Source: Brevibacterium sanguinis
GTDB taxonomy: Bacteria > Actinomycetota > Actinomycetes > Actinomycetales > Brevibacteriaceae
Reading direction: 5' to 3'
DNA: 64,000 bases
Assembly: GCF_003315415.1 (NCBI RefSeq)
Contig: NZ_QNSB01000009.1
Span: 62,001 to 126,000 of the forward strand
Shown here: positions 17,769-26,352 of the stretch, one piece after another
Position numbering within the stretch: position 1 is the first letter of the stretch
Layout of the letters: each line of letters begins with the position of its first letter
Made by a program: the position numbers and the translations under genes
Notes under the pieces: generated by a model
What the model saw: only the letters and a program-made list of their open reading frames with translations
What the model was told of the DNA's origin: nothing
The model's database searches: none

Positions 17769-18149
17769 GTGACTGACGACGATTCCCGCAGCAGGATCGC
17801 CAGACGGATGTTCCCCGACGGCGAGGACCCCGATCCTCGCTTCACGCTCGCCAACGAGCGCACGTTCCTGTCCTGGATCCGCACCGCCCTCGCCTTCATC
17901 GGCGGGGGCATCGCGGTCGAGGCATTCACCTCGGCGATCTTCGCACCGACCCTGCGGGCGAGCCTGTCGATCGTCCTCATGAGCATCGGGTTCGTCCTGG
18001 CGGCGGGCGCCGCGGTGCGCTGGTTCCGGATCGAGACCGCGATGCGGCGCGGTCGCTCGCTGCCGCTGCCGCTCATCATCCCGATCGTCAGCCTCGCCTC
18101 GGCGCTGGGGGCGGGCCTCCTCGTCCTCGTCTTCGCCGGTTTCCTGTGA
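17769..18149 (+). CDS. DUF202 (YidH-like) membrane protein, first of pair
   Basis: A 126-aa protein with the DUF202 signature RFTLANERTFLSWIRTALAFIGGGIAVE followed by two further hydrophobic segments (three in all). Function is unknown; the family is small and inner-membrane. The GTG at 17769 lies 6 nt after TATCCT (17757-17762) with no ribosome site, so a leaderless start is preferred over the GTG at 17745. The stop overlaps the start of a second DUF202-type gene by 4 bp, as is common for this family in actinobacteria. Confidence 0.85.
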   Translation: MTDDDSRSRIARRMFPDGEDPDPRFTLANERTFLSWIRTALAFIGGGIAVEAFTSAIFAPTLRASLSIVLMSIGFVLAAGAAVRWFRIETAMRRGRSLPLPLIIPIVSLASALGAGLLVLVFAGFL

Positions 18150-18490
18150 CCTCGTCACCCGCGTCCCGTCCCCACGAGGATCCGGGACTGCAGCCGGAGC
18201 GGACCACGCAGTCCTGGCTGCGCACGAGTCTGACGCTCATCGTCGTCAGTCTGCTCTTCATCCGGTGGATCCACATCTTCCACGCCTCCGCGATCGCGAT
18301 CTTCGTCCTCTGCCTCGCACTGGCGATCGCCGCCATCGCCCTGCAGGTGCGCCGCTATCGCCTCGGCGTCCACTCGATCCGGGTCGAACGCGGACGACCG
18401 ACTCCCCTGGCGGTCCTGTTCCTCACCGCCTCCGTGTGCCTCATCGCCGCCCTCGGCGTCGCCACCGTCCTCGAGGTCACCGTCGGATGA
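18146..18490 (+). CDS. DUF202-like membrane protein, second of pair
   Basis: A 114-aa protein with QPERTTQSWLRTSLTLIVVSLLFIRW, a diverged DUF202 signature, and three hydrophobic segments. It is translationally coupled to the preceding gene through a 4-bp GTGA overlap, so the two products probably act together in the membrane. Function is unknown. Confidence 0.82.
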   Translation: MTSSPASRPHEDPGLQPERTTQSWLRTSLTLIVVSLLFIRWIHIFHASAIAIFVLCLALAIAAIALQVRRYRLGVHSIRVERGRPTPLAVLFLTASVCLIAALGVATVLEVTVG

Positions 18491-18593
18491 GCGACGGATC
18501 CCCCGAGTCCTGCCGTTGACATCGGGGCACGCATGCCCGACGACACCTCCCCGAGGGCCGCGGCGATGGGTGCCCTTCCCTACACTGGTGGGT

Positions 18594-18914
18594 ATGAAGG
18601 ATGCTCGTGAAGTCTCAACCGCCCAGATCGTCGCCCTCGGACTAGTCGGCGGATACCTCACCGCTCGCGAGACAGGGATCCGGCCCCTCGGCGGAGTCGT
18701 GCTCGCCGCCGCCGGCGCCTACGCCACCAGGACCTGGGCCGTGAAGAAGGGGTGGCCTGCGACCACCGCGCTGACCCTGGGCTACCTCGGCGGATTCGGC
18801 CTCTCCCACCCACTGGCCAAGAGGATCGGGGCCTGGCCGTCCGTGCTCTCGGTCACCGCGGCCGTCTCGGCGGCCGCGCACTTCGCCGTCGACGCCGCGC
18901 CTTCCGACGGCTGA
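18594..18914 (+). CDS. Small membrane protein, unknown function, leaderless
   Basis: A 106-aa protein rich in Gly/Ala with about three hydrophobic segments (near residues 10-22, 30-45 and 82-100) and a conserved-looking GYLGGFGLSHPLAKRIGAWPS stretch. No family is assigned. TACACT (18581-18586) lies exactly 7 nt before the ATG, so the transcript should begin at or next to the start codon. It probably forms its own unit between the DUF202 pair and the AEC transporter. Confidence 0.72.
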   Translation: MKDAREVSTAQIVALGLVGGYLTARETGIRPLGGVVLAAAGAYATRTWAVKKGWPATTALTLGYLGGFGLSHPLAKRIGAWPSVLSVTAAVSAAAHFAVDAAPSDG

Positions 18915-19000
18915 GCTCTCCGGTCTCCGTCGCCAGACCAGTGACTCCTCCCGAGAACATCGAGTACCCGCCTCGCGGAAGCGGGGTGGATCGGTAGCCC

Positions 19001-19927
19001 ATGCTCGCCGTCTTCGAAGGCTTCGCCGTCATCGCAGGAGTGATCCTCACCGGGTTCCTGCTCGGGCGAAGCGAGGTCCTCGGCCCCACCGGGCAGCAGG
19101 TCATCGCCAAACTCGTCTTCTACGCCGGCACCCCGGCGCTGCTCTACGTCACGGTGGCGGGCACTGACCTCGGGCTCATCTTCAACACCGCGCTGTTCGC
19201 CACCGGCGGCTCGGCCGTCATCGTCGGCGTCCTGCTCTTCGCGCTCACTCGCTGGATCCGCCGCCGCGGCACGGGAGAGGCGCTGTTCTCGGCATGGGCG
19301 GTCAGCTACGTCAACATCGGCAACCTCGGCATCCCGATCGCCGCCTATGTGCTCGGAGACATCGGCTATGTCGCGCCGGTGCTGCTGTTCCAGCTCCTCG
19401 TCCTCGCCCCGATCGGCATGGCCGTGCTCGATTCGACCGGGACGAAGAAGCACGACCGGCGCTGGTACTCGGCGGTGCTCCAGGTCCTGCGCAACCCCAT
19501 CGTGCTCGGCGCCGGGGCGGGCGTGGCCGCCTCGGCGACGGGCTTCGAACTCCCCCGCTTCGTCTTCGAACCGATCGACATGATCGGCGCCACGGCGGTG
19601 CCCGGGGCGCTCCTCGCCTTCGGGATCTCCCTCAAGGACGGCTGGTCGCTGCCGGTCGCGGGAACGAGGAAACAGCTGTCCTTCATCACGGTAGCCAAGC
19701 TCTTCCTCCAGCCTCTCATCGCCTGGGTCATCGGCGGGCCACTGCTCGGGTACACCGGCGTCGACCTGCTGGCCATCGTCGTCACCTCCGCCCTGCCGAC
19801 GGCGCAGAACGTCTACATCTACTCGATGCAGTACAAGCAGTCCGAAGCGCTCATGCGCGATGCCGTCTTCATCACCACCGTCCTCGCGGTGCCCACGCTC
19901 GTCATCATCGCGGCCCTGCTCGGTTAG
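19001..19927 (+). CDS. AEC (auxin efflux carrier) family transporter
   Basis: A 308-aa membrane protein with ten hydrophobic segments in two groups. Family features are YAGTPALLYVTVA early, SYVNIGNLGIPIAAYVLG in the middle, and SALPTAQNVYIYSMQY near residue 265, the conserved Asn-containing segment of AEC carriers. Bacterial members export or exchange organic acids such as malate or malonate; the substrate here is not predictable. The start codon region has no strong ribosome site. Confidence 0.88.
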   Translation: MLAVFEGFAVIAGVILTGFLLGRSEVLGPTGQQVIAKLVFYAGTPALLYVTVAGTDLGLIFNTALFATGGSAVIVGVLLFALTRWIRRRGTGEALFSAWAVSYVNIGNLGIPIAAYVLGDIGYVAPVLLFQLLVLAPIGMAVLDSTGTKKHDRRWYSAVLQVLRNPIVLGAGAGVAASATGFELPRFVFEPIDMIGATAVPGALLAFGISLKDGWSLPVAGTRKQLSFITVAKLFLQPLIAWVIGGPLLGYTGVDLLAIVVTSALPTAQNVYIYSMQYKQSEALMRDAVFITTVLAVPTLVIIAALLG

Positions 19928-20083
19928 CGCTCCTCCGGCCACCGGCGCTGCGCTGATCACGGGACCTGCGCGCCACTGCCGACGTCCTCACGCGGGCACC
20001 GGCCCTTCGGCGGTCGGTGCGATCCTCGGCCTCCCTGGCGTGTCATCCCCTGGTCGCCCGACACCGTCGATGACAATGGGACT

Positions 20084-21172
20084 GTGGCTGCAGACGAGAA
20101 GAACGAGACCGAAGACCTCCTGAGCAGGCGGATGAGTTCAGGCTCCACGAGCGCTGCCGGAAAGCACTCCGAACCTCCGCTCGAAGCGGCGAACGACCCC
20201 TCGACCGACACCGAGGCGTTCGATCCGATCACCGACGACATCGTCCGCGAGGAGCCACGACCCACCACCGGATCCACCTCGGCGGTGCGGGTCGCCCCCG
20301 CCTACCCCGCGCACTCCACCGACACCGGTCCGACCCGGGAGGTGGCGACGGGATCGACCCGCACCGTGCCGGCGGGCGCCTCGGTGATGAGCGAAGAGGA
20401 CTGGGCCGCGGTCACCCGAGCGGCCACCGGCACGGACCGCAACGACCCCGAGGTCCCCGAGAGGCGCCGCAGCCCGCTCGACGTCATCGGGATCATCTGG
20501 ATCGCCCTGGCGACACCGTTCATCCTGCTCGCCCTGGCCGTGCGCTTCGTCGCCTCCGGACTGTTCCTCAAGTTCGAGTACTTCCGTCCCGGGTTCCCGG
20601 CCGACGAGTTCGGGTTCAGCGCCTCCGACCGGGAGCACTACGGCACGTACGTCATCGACTACCTCCACAATCTCGATTCCCGCCGCTACCTCGCCGACGT
20701 CATCCTGCCCAACGGGGAGCCGGTGTTCATCTCGGACGAGCTCTCCCACATGGCCGATGTCAAGGGCCTCATCTCCCTGCTCTACCTCATCGCCTTCATC
20801 GGCGTCATCGGAGTCATCATCTTCGCGCTCATCCTCTCCCGTCGGAACGGGCCGGGGATCCACCTCGGCGTGCGCCTGGGATCGATCCTCACGATCGTCG
20901 CGCTGGCCGCGACGGCGGTGCTCGCGTTCCTCGGCTGGGACACCTTCTTCCGCGGCTTCCACCGCATCTTCTTCGCGGACGGGACCTGGGAGTTCTACCT
21001 CGACGATTCGCTCATCAGACTGTTCCCGCCCCAGTTCTGGGTCGATGCGGGGATCGCCGTCGGCGGGATCGTCGTCCTCCTCGCGATCGTCCTCTTCTGC
21101 TTCAGCTTCGCCGGTCACAAGCAGCGCAGGGCACTGCGCCGGGCCGCCAAGGACAGCGCCAAGGCCAGCTGA
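20084..21172 (+). CDS. DUF1461 (TIGR01906) integral membrane protein
   Basis: A 362-aa protein. A Ser/Thr/Glu-rich, presumably disordered N-terminus of about 125 residues is followed by a TM at about 135-155, an extracytoplasmic domain with SDELSHMADVKGL, three more TMs, and the family stretch RGFHRIFFADGTWEFY...LIRLFPPQFW before the last TM. These are the hallmarks of the DUF1461/TIGR01906 membrane family, of unknown function. The GTG at 20084 stands 6 nt after GACAAT (20072-20077), another probable leaderless start. A hairpin terminator follows at 21186-21218. Confidence 0.85.
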   Translation: MAADEKNETEDLLSRRMSSGSTSAAGKHSEPPLEAANDPSTDTEAFDPITDDIVREEPRPTTGSTSAVRVAPAYPAHSTDTGPTREVATGSTRTVPAGASVMSEEDWAAVTRAATGTDRNDPEVPERRRSPLDVIGIIWIALATPFILLALAVRFVASGLFLKFEYFRPGFPADEFGFSASDREHYGTYVIDYLHNLDSRRYLADVILPNGEPVFISDELSHMADVKGLISLLYLIAFIGVIGVIIFALILSRRNGPGIHLGVRLGSILTIVALAATAVLAFLGWDTFFRGFHRIFFADGTWEFYLDDSLIRLFPPQFWVDAGIAVGGIVVLLAIVLFCFSFAGHKQRRALRRAAKDSAKAS

Positions 21173-21185
21173 GCCACCACGAACC

Positions 21186-21218
21186 CGGCCGGGTGGCCTT
21201 TCCCCTTCCACCCGGCCG
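21186..21218 (+). terminator. Hairpin terminator downstream of the DUF1461 gene
   Basis: Perfect 11-bp arms CGGCCGGGTGG/CCACCCGGCCG around an 11-nt pyrimidine-rich loop, 14 bp after the stop codon. Confidence 0.7.
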
Positions 21219-21383
21219 AATCCCTGCCTCGGTGCCCTCTCTGCACCATCCTTCGCGCGGGGAGCAGCCGCACTGCATTCCGGCTGGTCAACCTGTGAAA
21301 TGCATGGAACGCCTTGAGCCCCAGAAGTCAGACCGGTAGCGTCGAAAACGTCCGCGATGTCGATCTCTTCGAAGGAGCCGCAC

Positions 21384-22289
21384 ATGTCCACGCATGACAC
21401 CGATCAACTGACCTTCCAGAATCCGGTGACCCGGTTCCCGGACATCACTCCACCGAAGCAGGATCAGCCCGAGCCGGGCCTCGACAAGGAGCTGATCCCG
21501 CAGACCGATCGCGGCCAGAACTCGTACCGCGGGACCGGCCGGCTCAAGGGCCGCAAAGCGCTCATCACCGGTGCCGACTCCGGGATCGGCGCCGCGGTGG
21601 CCATCGCCTTCGCCCGGGAGGGAGCCGACGTCGCGCTCTCCTACCTCCCCGCCGAGCAGTCCGATGCGGAGGAGATCCGCGACTACGTCGAGGAGACCGG
21701 CCAGCGCGCCTTCCTCTACCCAGGTGACCTGTCCGATCCGCAGTACTGCCGGGATCTCGTCGACGCCACCGTCAAGGAGTTCGGCGGACTCGACGCCCTC
21801 GTCAACAACGCGGGCCGGCAGATCGCCGTCGAGGCGATCGAGGACCTCAGCGACGAGCAGTGGGCCAAGACCTACCATACGAACATCTTCGGCATGTTCC
21901 ACGTCACCAAGGCCGCCGTTCCCGTCATGCCCGAGGGGTCGACGATCGTCAATACCACGTCCATCCAGGCCTACCAGCCCTCGACACACCTCATCGACTA
22001 CGCGTCGACGAAGGCGGCGATCAACAACTTCACCAAGGGGCTTGCCCAGCAGCTCGCACCCCGCGGCATCCGGGTGAACGCCGTGGCACCGGGACCGATC
22101 TGGACTCCCCTCCAGGTCTCCGACGGTCAGCCCAAGGAGGCGCTGCCGAAGTTCGGCAAGAACACGCCGCTCGGGCGGGCCGGCCAGCCCACAGAGCTGG
22201 CACCGGCCTACGTCTTCCTGACGTCGCCGGAATCGAGCTACGTCCTCGGCGAGACACTCAATGTCAACGGCGGAACGCCCGCACCGTGA
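21384..22289 (+). CDS. SDR family oxidoreductase (YghA/YhdF-like)
   Basis: A 301-aa short-chain dehydrogenase of the long-N-terminus group often annotated as general stress or glucose-1-dehydrogenase-like. After about 45 variable residues come LKGRKALITGADSGIGAAVA (NADP-binding), VNNAGRQ, the catalytic serine in NTTSIQAY, and the YASTK motif, ending with GETLNVNGGTPAP. The ATG at 21384 follows AAGGAG; an earlier in-frame ATG at 21357 has no ribosome site. It leads a stress-flavoured neighbourhood (acidic protein, ChaB, PPK2). The substrate is unknown. Confidence 0.9.
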   Translation: MSTHDTDQLTFQNPVTRFPDITPPKQDQPEPGLDKELIPQTDRGQNSYRGTGRLKGRKALITGADSGIGAAVAIAFAREGADVALSYLPAEQSDAEEIRDYVEETGQRAFLYPGDLSDPQYCRDLVDATVKEFGGLDALVNNAGRQIAVEAIEDLSDEQWAKTYHTNIFGMFHVTKAAVPVMPEGSTIVNTTSIQAYQPSTHLIDYASTKAAINNFTKGLAQQLAPRGIRVNAVAPGPIWTPLQVSDGQPKEALPKFGKNTPLGRAGQPTELAPAYVFLTSPESSYVLGETLNVNGGTPAP

Positions 22290-22440
22290 GCGCGTCATCA
22301 GTGCTTCCGCTCGGCAGACGCGTGTGCGAGAATGGCCGCACCCCGACTCCTGGTCATTCAGGGGCCGGGGGCCATCCGCACGAAAGTCGAGGTGGAGCGC
22401 AGCGGACGAGCTGGCCGAACAATGATCGGAAGGAAGTCCC

Positions 22441-22722
22441 ATGAGCAACGAGAAGAAACTGCGGGATGCCGCCCAGGGCCTCGATGAGTCGTTGGAGCCG
22501 GTCGCCGGCACCTCCGACATGGAATCAGGCGCCGATGCGGGCTATCAGGAGGACGACTCCGAGGAGCGCCTCCAGCAGGTCGCCGACGAACAGGGTGTGA
22601 CCCTCATCGAGAACGCCGACGGTTCGCACACGGCGATCGACGAATCGAAGGCCGACGATGCCGACCTCGCGGCCGGTGACACGCGCTCCGACGAGACCCC
22701 GCCCTCGGAGCCTCCGGACTGA
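22441..22722 (+). CDS. Small acidic hydrophilic protein
   Basis: A 93-aa, very acidic protein without hydrophobic segments. It is rich in D, E and A, begins MSNEKKLRDAAQGLDESLEP and ends SDETPPSEPPD. No domain is recognised; composition suggests a disordered, soluble, possibly stress-related protein. GGAAGGAAG precedes the ATG, so it is likely translated. It stands alone between the SDR gene and an imperfect hairpin at 22733-22775. Confidence 0.7.
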   Translation: MSNEKKLRDAAQGLDESLEPVAGTSDMESGADAGYQEDDSEERLQQVADEQGVTLIENADGSHTAIDESKADDADLAAGDTRSDETPPSEPPD

Positions 22723-22732
22723 TCGACGGGTC

Positions 22733-22775
22733 CCGGCTCCTCACCGTCCGATCGTCGGACCGTGAGGAACCGGGA
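22733..22775 (+). terminator. Imperfect hairpin downstream of the small acidic protein gene
   Basis: TCCTCACCGTCCGA pairs with TCGGACCGTGAGGA (one mismatch) around TCG, with further CCGG/CCGG pairing outside. It lies just after the stop codon. Confidence 0.55.
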
Positions 22776-22809
22776 GGAGCATTCAGGAGTTCTGTGCCTC
22801 GGTGGTGAA

Positions 22810-22826
22810 GCGCCCTGCCGGGGCGC
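22810..22826 (-). terminator. Short hairpin at the 3' end of the ChaB gene
   Basis: GCGCCC-TGCCG-GGGCGC forms a 6-bp GC stem 9 bp past the ChaB stop codon, in the short convergent gap. Confidence 0.45.
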
Positions 22827-22834
22827 AGTCGTGT

Positions 22835-23257
22835 CTAGCTGCCCTTCGAGGACTTCGTTCGGCGCGCGTTCTCCTTCTGCAGCGCCTCGACCAGTTCGTC
22901 CTTCGACATCGTCGAGCGACCGGCGATGTCGAGCTCCTTCGCCAGTTCGTAGAGATGCTCCTTCGACGCATTGGCGTCGACTCCCCCAGCAGTCGGCCTC
23001 TCGGTCGACTTGCCTCCCTCGCTCTGGGCGTCCGAGGGGCCCGCCTCCTCCTTCGGGCGCCAGGCGTCGCCGACCTTCTCATGCGTGTGCTTGAGCGCCT
23101 GGTATCCGACGCGGTACGCGCGCTCCTCGTCCCCGTACTCCTCGAGGGCGGAGTCGTGTGCCTTCGCGAACGTGCGCTGGGCCTTCTCGTCCGACCTCTG
23201 CAGGGTCGACGGGAGCTCGGACTTCTTCGGCTTCCCGCTCTTCGATGTCTTCGGCAT
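22835..23257 (-). CDS. ChaB family protein with C-terminal Rho-N/SAP-like helix pair
   Basis: A 140-aa protein. Residues 10-65 match the ChaB domain: ELPSTLQRSDEKAQRTFAKAHDSALEEYGDEERAYRVGYQALK, with a KHTHEKVGDAW end. A charged linker leads to residues 100-140, SKEHLYELAKELDIAGRSTMSKDELVEALQ, a Rho N-terminal or SAP-like motif that often binds nucleic acid. The E. coli namesake was linked to the ChaA cation antiporter, but the function of ChaB is not settled. The start is ATG 23257 behind GAGGTGAGAACC. It is convergent with the acidic-protein gene and downstream of PPK2 on the same strand. Confidence 0.85.
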   Translation of the reverse strand: MPKTSKSGKPKKSELPSTLQRSDEKAQRTFAKAHDSALEEYGDEERAYRVGYQALKHTHEKVGDAWRPKEEAGPSDAQSEGGKSTERPTAGGVDANASKEHLYELAKELDIAGRSTMSKDELVEALQKENARRTKSSKGS

Positions 23258-23329
23258 GGTTCTCACCTCTCGGTCGGCGCATCCTCGGTTCTCCGCACGC
23301 TACCGCTCACACCCCGTCATGCCAAGGGC

Positions 23330-23398
23330 CCCGTGCAGGTCGGACGGTCGAGGGCCCCGTCCGATTCGAACGGCCGAGGGGCCTGTCCGAGGTGCCGG
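23330..23398. repeat. Two diverged tandem units between PPK2 and ChaB genes
   Basis: GGTCGAGGGCCCCGTCCGA and CGGCCGAGGGGCCTGTCCGA repeat about 27 bp apart. The units are GC-rich and partly self-complementary, so they could also act as a terminator after PPK2. Confidence 0.4.
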
Positions 23399-23402
23399 GG
23401 AA

Positions 23403-24305
23403 TCAGTCGTCGACGGCGTCGCGGCCCCGGCGCACGATGAGGGGATCGGGTGCGTAGACGACCTCGGGATCCTTGCCCTCATAGTCGAACTGGTTGAGGA
23501 AGTAGCGCATGGCGTTGAGGCGGGCGCGCTTCTTGTCGTTGCTCTTGACCGTGATCCACGGGGCGTGATCGGTGTCGGTGCGGCGGAACGTCTCCTCCTT
23601 CGCCGCGGTGTAGTCCTCCCATCTGTCCAGGGACTCGAGGTCCATCGGTGAGAGCTTCCACTGCCGCACGGGGTCGATCTGCCGGATCGCGAAGCGGGTC
23701 CGCTGCTCACGCTGGGTGACGGAGAACCAGAACTTGGTCACGTGGATGCCGGAGTCGATGAGCATCTTCTCGAACACCGGCGCCTGCTCCATGAAGGTCT
23801 CGTACTCGTCGTCCGTGCAGAAGCCCATGACCCGTTCGACGTTGGCCCGGTTGTACCACGAGCGGTCGAACATGACGATCTCGCCGTTCGTCGGCAGATG
23901 CTGGACGTAGCGCTGGAAGTACCACTGCCCGGCCTCACGGTCGGAGGGCTTGTTGAGGGCGACAACCTTCGCCGCGCGAGGGTTGAGATGCTCGGTGAAT
24001 CGTTTGATCGTCCCGCCCTTGCCGGCGGCGTCGCGGCCTTCGAAGACGACGACGTGCTTGAGGTCGTGGTCCTGACCCCAGTATTGGAACTTGAGCAGCT
24101 CGACCTGCAGATGGTACTTCTCGACCTCGTACTCCTCCCGCTCCATGAGCTCGGGGTAGGGATAGCCTTCACGCCAGGTCTCGACGGCACGGCCGAGGGG
24201 GTCGATGAGCCGCGGATCAGGAGTGTGACCGTCGTCGACCCGGTAGCCTTCGAGGCGAAGCTTGTCGATGTACTCTCGCAGGTTCTCGTTCGGCAGACTG
24301 GTCAC
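23403..24305 (-). CDS. ppk2: Polyphosphate kinase 2 family protein
   Basis: A 300-aa single-domain PPK2. Walker A is FEGRDAAGKGGTIKRFTEHLNPR, the lid/Walker B region has FDRSWYNRANVERVMGF, and a later PVRQWKLSPMDLESLDRW matches the family. One-domain enzymes of this size transfer phosphate between polyphosphate and nucleoside di- or monophosphates in the cytosol; the preferred nucleotide is not evident. The start is GTG 24305 behind GAGGAGGG with 5-nt spacing, rather than the ATG six codons upstream. The neighbourhood (SDR, ChaB) looks stress-related. Confidence 0.93.
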   Translation of the reverse strand: MTSLPNENLREYIDKLRLEGYRVDDGHTPDPRLIDPLGRAVETWREGYPYPELMEREEYEVEKYHLQVELLKFQYWGQDHDLKHVVVFEGRDAAGKGGTIKRFTEHLNPRAAKVVALNKPSDREAGQWYFQRYVQHLPTNGEIVMFDRSWYNRANVERVMGFCTDDEYETFMEQAPVFEKMLIDSGIHVTKFWFSVTQREQRTRFAIRQIDPVRQWKLSPMDLESLDRWEDYTAAKEETFRRTDTDHAPWITVKSNDKKRARLNAMRYFLNQFDYEGKDPEVVYAPDPLIVRRGRDAVDD

Positions 24306-24393
24306 AAGTGCCCTCCTCGACATCGACTTCCACTGCAGCGCCGTCTCGGGTGAGGGCGCGCGCCTTCGGCACGGTACTGCTCCAAGGTGAATG

Positions 24394-25605
24394 TCAGGTT
24401 ATCCGATCGAGATCCCTCTTCGGAATGATCGTCAGGCTCAGCAGCGGGGCAAGGGCGACGGCGGCGAAGGCCAGCGGGTATCCCCACAGGGTGATGAGTG
24501 CTCCGAGGCCCGGGCCGAGTGCCGCGGACATGACGAACTGGCCGGTGTTCTGGGCGCCGAGGGCCTTTCCCGCCCACCGGCCTCCGGCGGCTTCGGCCAC
24601 CGAGGCGAAGGCGAGCCCGTTGTCGGCCACCGAGATCGTCGCCGCGAGGATGAACACGATTCCCGCGACGAGCGGCATGGGCTCGAGGGAGACGAGGGCG
24701 ACGCCGCTGACGAGGATGACAGCGAGCACCGCGACGATGCGCATGAGCCCGACCCGGGAGTCCACCCTGTCGGAGATGCCGCCGACGACCATCCGGCCCA
24801 GCGCTCCGACGAGCTGGGAGGCGGCCACAACGCCGCCGGCGAGTCCCGCGTCGAGGCTCTGGGTGCTGATCAGCCAGATGAGGCCGTAGGTCGAGAACGC
24901 GAACTGCGGGATGACGAGGAGCGCGGAGGCCGCGTGGATCCTCCACAGGAAGGAGTCGCTGCGGTAGGGATTCTGCGCCGCGGCGACCGGCCCGGCGGAT
25001 TCGGTCTCCGCGGGAACCACCTCGGCGTGAGGGGGATTGCGGATGACGACCACGCACACGAGCGCCATGACTCCGTTGACGGCGACGATGAACCACAGGT
25101 ACCCGGCAAGACCGTGGTCCGCGGCGATGGGCGGGACGGCCAGTGCCGCCACGCTCGTGCCCAGTGGCGGTGCCATCTGCCGGATGCCCATGGCGAGTCC
25201 GCGCCGGTGACGGGGGAACCACCCCATGATCATGCGTCCGCTCGCCGAGTTCACCGAGGCGGCCGCCGCGCCCGAGGCGGCGATGAGCACCGTCATCCAC
25301 AGCGGGGAGCCGACGAGCGGCAGGGCGAGACGCGTCGACAGGGCCGTGAGCGTGATGCCGAGGATGATTGCGAGACGTTCACCGAAGCGATCGGCGAAGG
25401 CGCCCCAGGCGATGAGGGTGAGGATAAGCCCGTAGCTCGGCGCGACCGCGATGGTGCCCGCCTGCGTCAGCGAATATCCGAGCTCGGTGCTCAGGTGGGG
25501 GATGAGGAACGCGGGACCGGTGATCGCGACCGTCGCCGCCATCTGCGCGACCACGCTGATGACGAGGATGACCCACGCTTGTGCACGGGGCGCATTCTCG
25601 GTCAT
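24394..25605 (-). CDS. Major facilitator superfamily transporter
   Basis: A 403-aa protein with 12 hydrophobic segments and a central charged loop near residue 200. Loop 2-3 has GAFADRFGERLAIILG, the MFS motif A, and the second half repeats it as GGISDRVDSRVGLMRI. No family-specific substrate motif is recognised. The ATG at 25605 is 6 nt after TAACCT (25612-25617) with no Shine-Dalgarno, so it is leaderless. It is followed by PPK2 on the same strand but with 88 bp between, probably separate. Confidence 0.88.
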   Translation of the reverse strand: MTENAPRAQAWVILVISVVAQMAATVAITGPAFLIPHLSTELGYSLTQAGTIAVAPSYGLILTLIAWGAFADRFGERLAIILGITLTALSTRLALPLVGSPLWMTVLIAASGAAAASVNSASGRMIMGWFPRHRRGLAMGIRQMAPPLGTSVAALAVPPIAADHGLAGYLWFIVAVNGVMALVCVVVIRNPPHAEVVPAETESAGPVAAAQNPYRSDSFLWRIHAASALLVIPQFAFSTYGLIWLISTQSLDAGLAGGVVAASQLVGALGRMVVGGISDRVDSRVGLMRIVAVLAVILVSGVALVSLEPMPLVAGIVFILAATISVADNGLAFASVAEAAGGRWAGKALGAQNTGQFVMSAALGPGLGALITLWGYPLAFAAVALAPLLSLTIIPKRDLDRIT

Positions 25606-25704
25606 ACCTCGAGGTTAGACGGGTCCGGTTGCCTGCGGGGGCCATGTCTCGGATCGCGGCGGGAGCTCCGGCCGGTATACAGTGTCCTCGGTGCTTCGGT
25701 GCCG

Positions 25705-25782
25705 CCCCCCTATAGCCCAATCGGCAGAGGCAGTCGACTTAAAATCGATTCAGTGTGGGTTCGAGTCCCACTGGGGGGACCA
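25705..25782 (+). tRNA. tRNA with anticodon UAA (leucine by codon) but short variable arm
   Basis: A cloverleaf can be drawn. The anticodon stem is GTCGA/TCGAT around CTTAAAA (anticodon TAA), followed by a five-base variable loop TCAGT. The T arm is GTGGG-TTCGAGT-CCCAC, and the acceptor consists of C/G runs with discriminator A and an encoded CCA. By anticodon it reads UUA, so leucine. Canonical leucine tRNAs are type II with a long variable arm; this one is type I. The acceptor pairs six C:G pairs, then needs a bulged T or a T-T mismatch at position 7, and the D stem has only three good pairs. The gene is clear, the charging identity is not. Confidence 0.8.
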
Positions 25783-25860
25783 GGAGACGGACCATGCTGT
25801 GCCGGGATCACTGCCGTGCTCGGTTGGCCGCGCCCGCTTCCCCTCGGGCATGATGTCCCT

Positions 25861-26352
25861 ATGACTTCGATGCTCCTCTCACCCGGGAATCCGCCGCAGC
25901 CTGTGACCGGCGCAGACGATCCGAGGGTGGGCGCGACCGCCGGTCCGGCGATGGTCGTATCCACCGAGGGCTCGCTGCCCTCGGAAACCTGTCCGGAAGG
26001 ATCGCTCTCGGTCACCGACCTCGATGCGATCTCCACCCTGAGCGCAAGGCCCCTGGCCTATCGGGAGGCCGGCCGGCCGTGGCATGTCATCGGCTATGAG
26101 GCTGCCGATCACTGGTCCGCCCTCTCCCCCGACCTGCGCAAGCGCCTGCTCACCGATCGGACCGCGGTCCTCGACGTCGAGGACTTCAAGGCGACGACGG
26201 GCGGCGCGAGCGCATCGATGATCACGCAGAGCTGGGTCTACTCCGGCCGTCCGCGTCGGTACCGGATCGCCGGTGAGCTGCGGGAGCTCACCGAGGTGCT
26301 CGCCGCGATCGGCTCTCATCAGGACCGCTGTCGCGCTCACGGCTGTCGGTGA
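25861..26352 (+). CDS. Hypothetical protein downstream of the UAA tRNA
   Basis: A 163-aa soluble protein; no family recognised. A Pro/Gly-rich first half is followed by RPLAYREAGRPWHVIGYEAADHWSALSPDLRKRLLTDRTAVLDVEDFK and a basic C-terminus. CATGAT (25849-25854) stands 6 nt before the ATG, the leaderless pattern seen elsewhere in the window. Its last 65 bp overlap the convergent HxlR gene, so one of the two 3' ends may be extended beyond its original length. Base composition and codon use look native. Confidence 0.6.
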   Translation: MTSMLLSPGNPPQPVTGADDPRVGATAGPAMVVSTEGSLPSETCPEGSLSVTDLDAISTLSARPLAYREAGRPWHVIGYEAADHWSALSPDLRKRLLTDRTAVLDVEDFKATTGGASASMITQSWVYSGRPRRYRIAGELRELTEVLAAIGSHQDRCRAHGCR

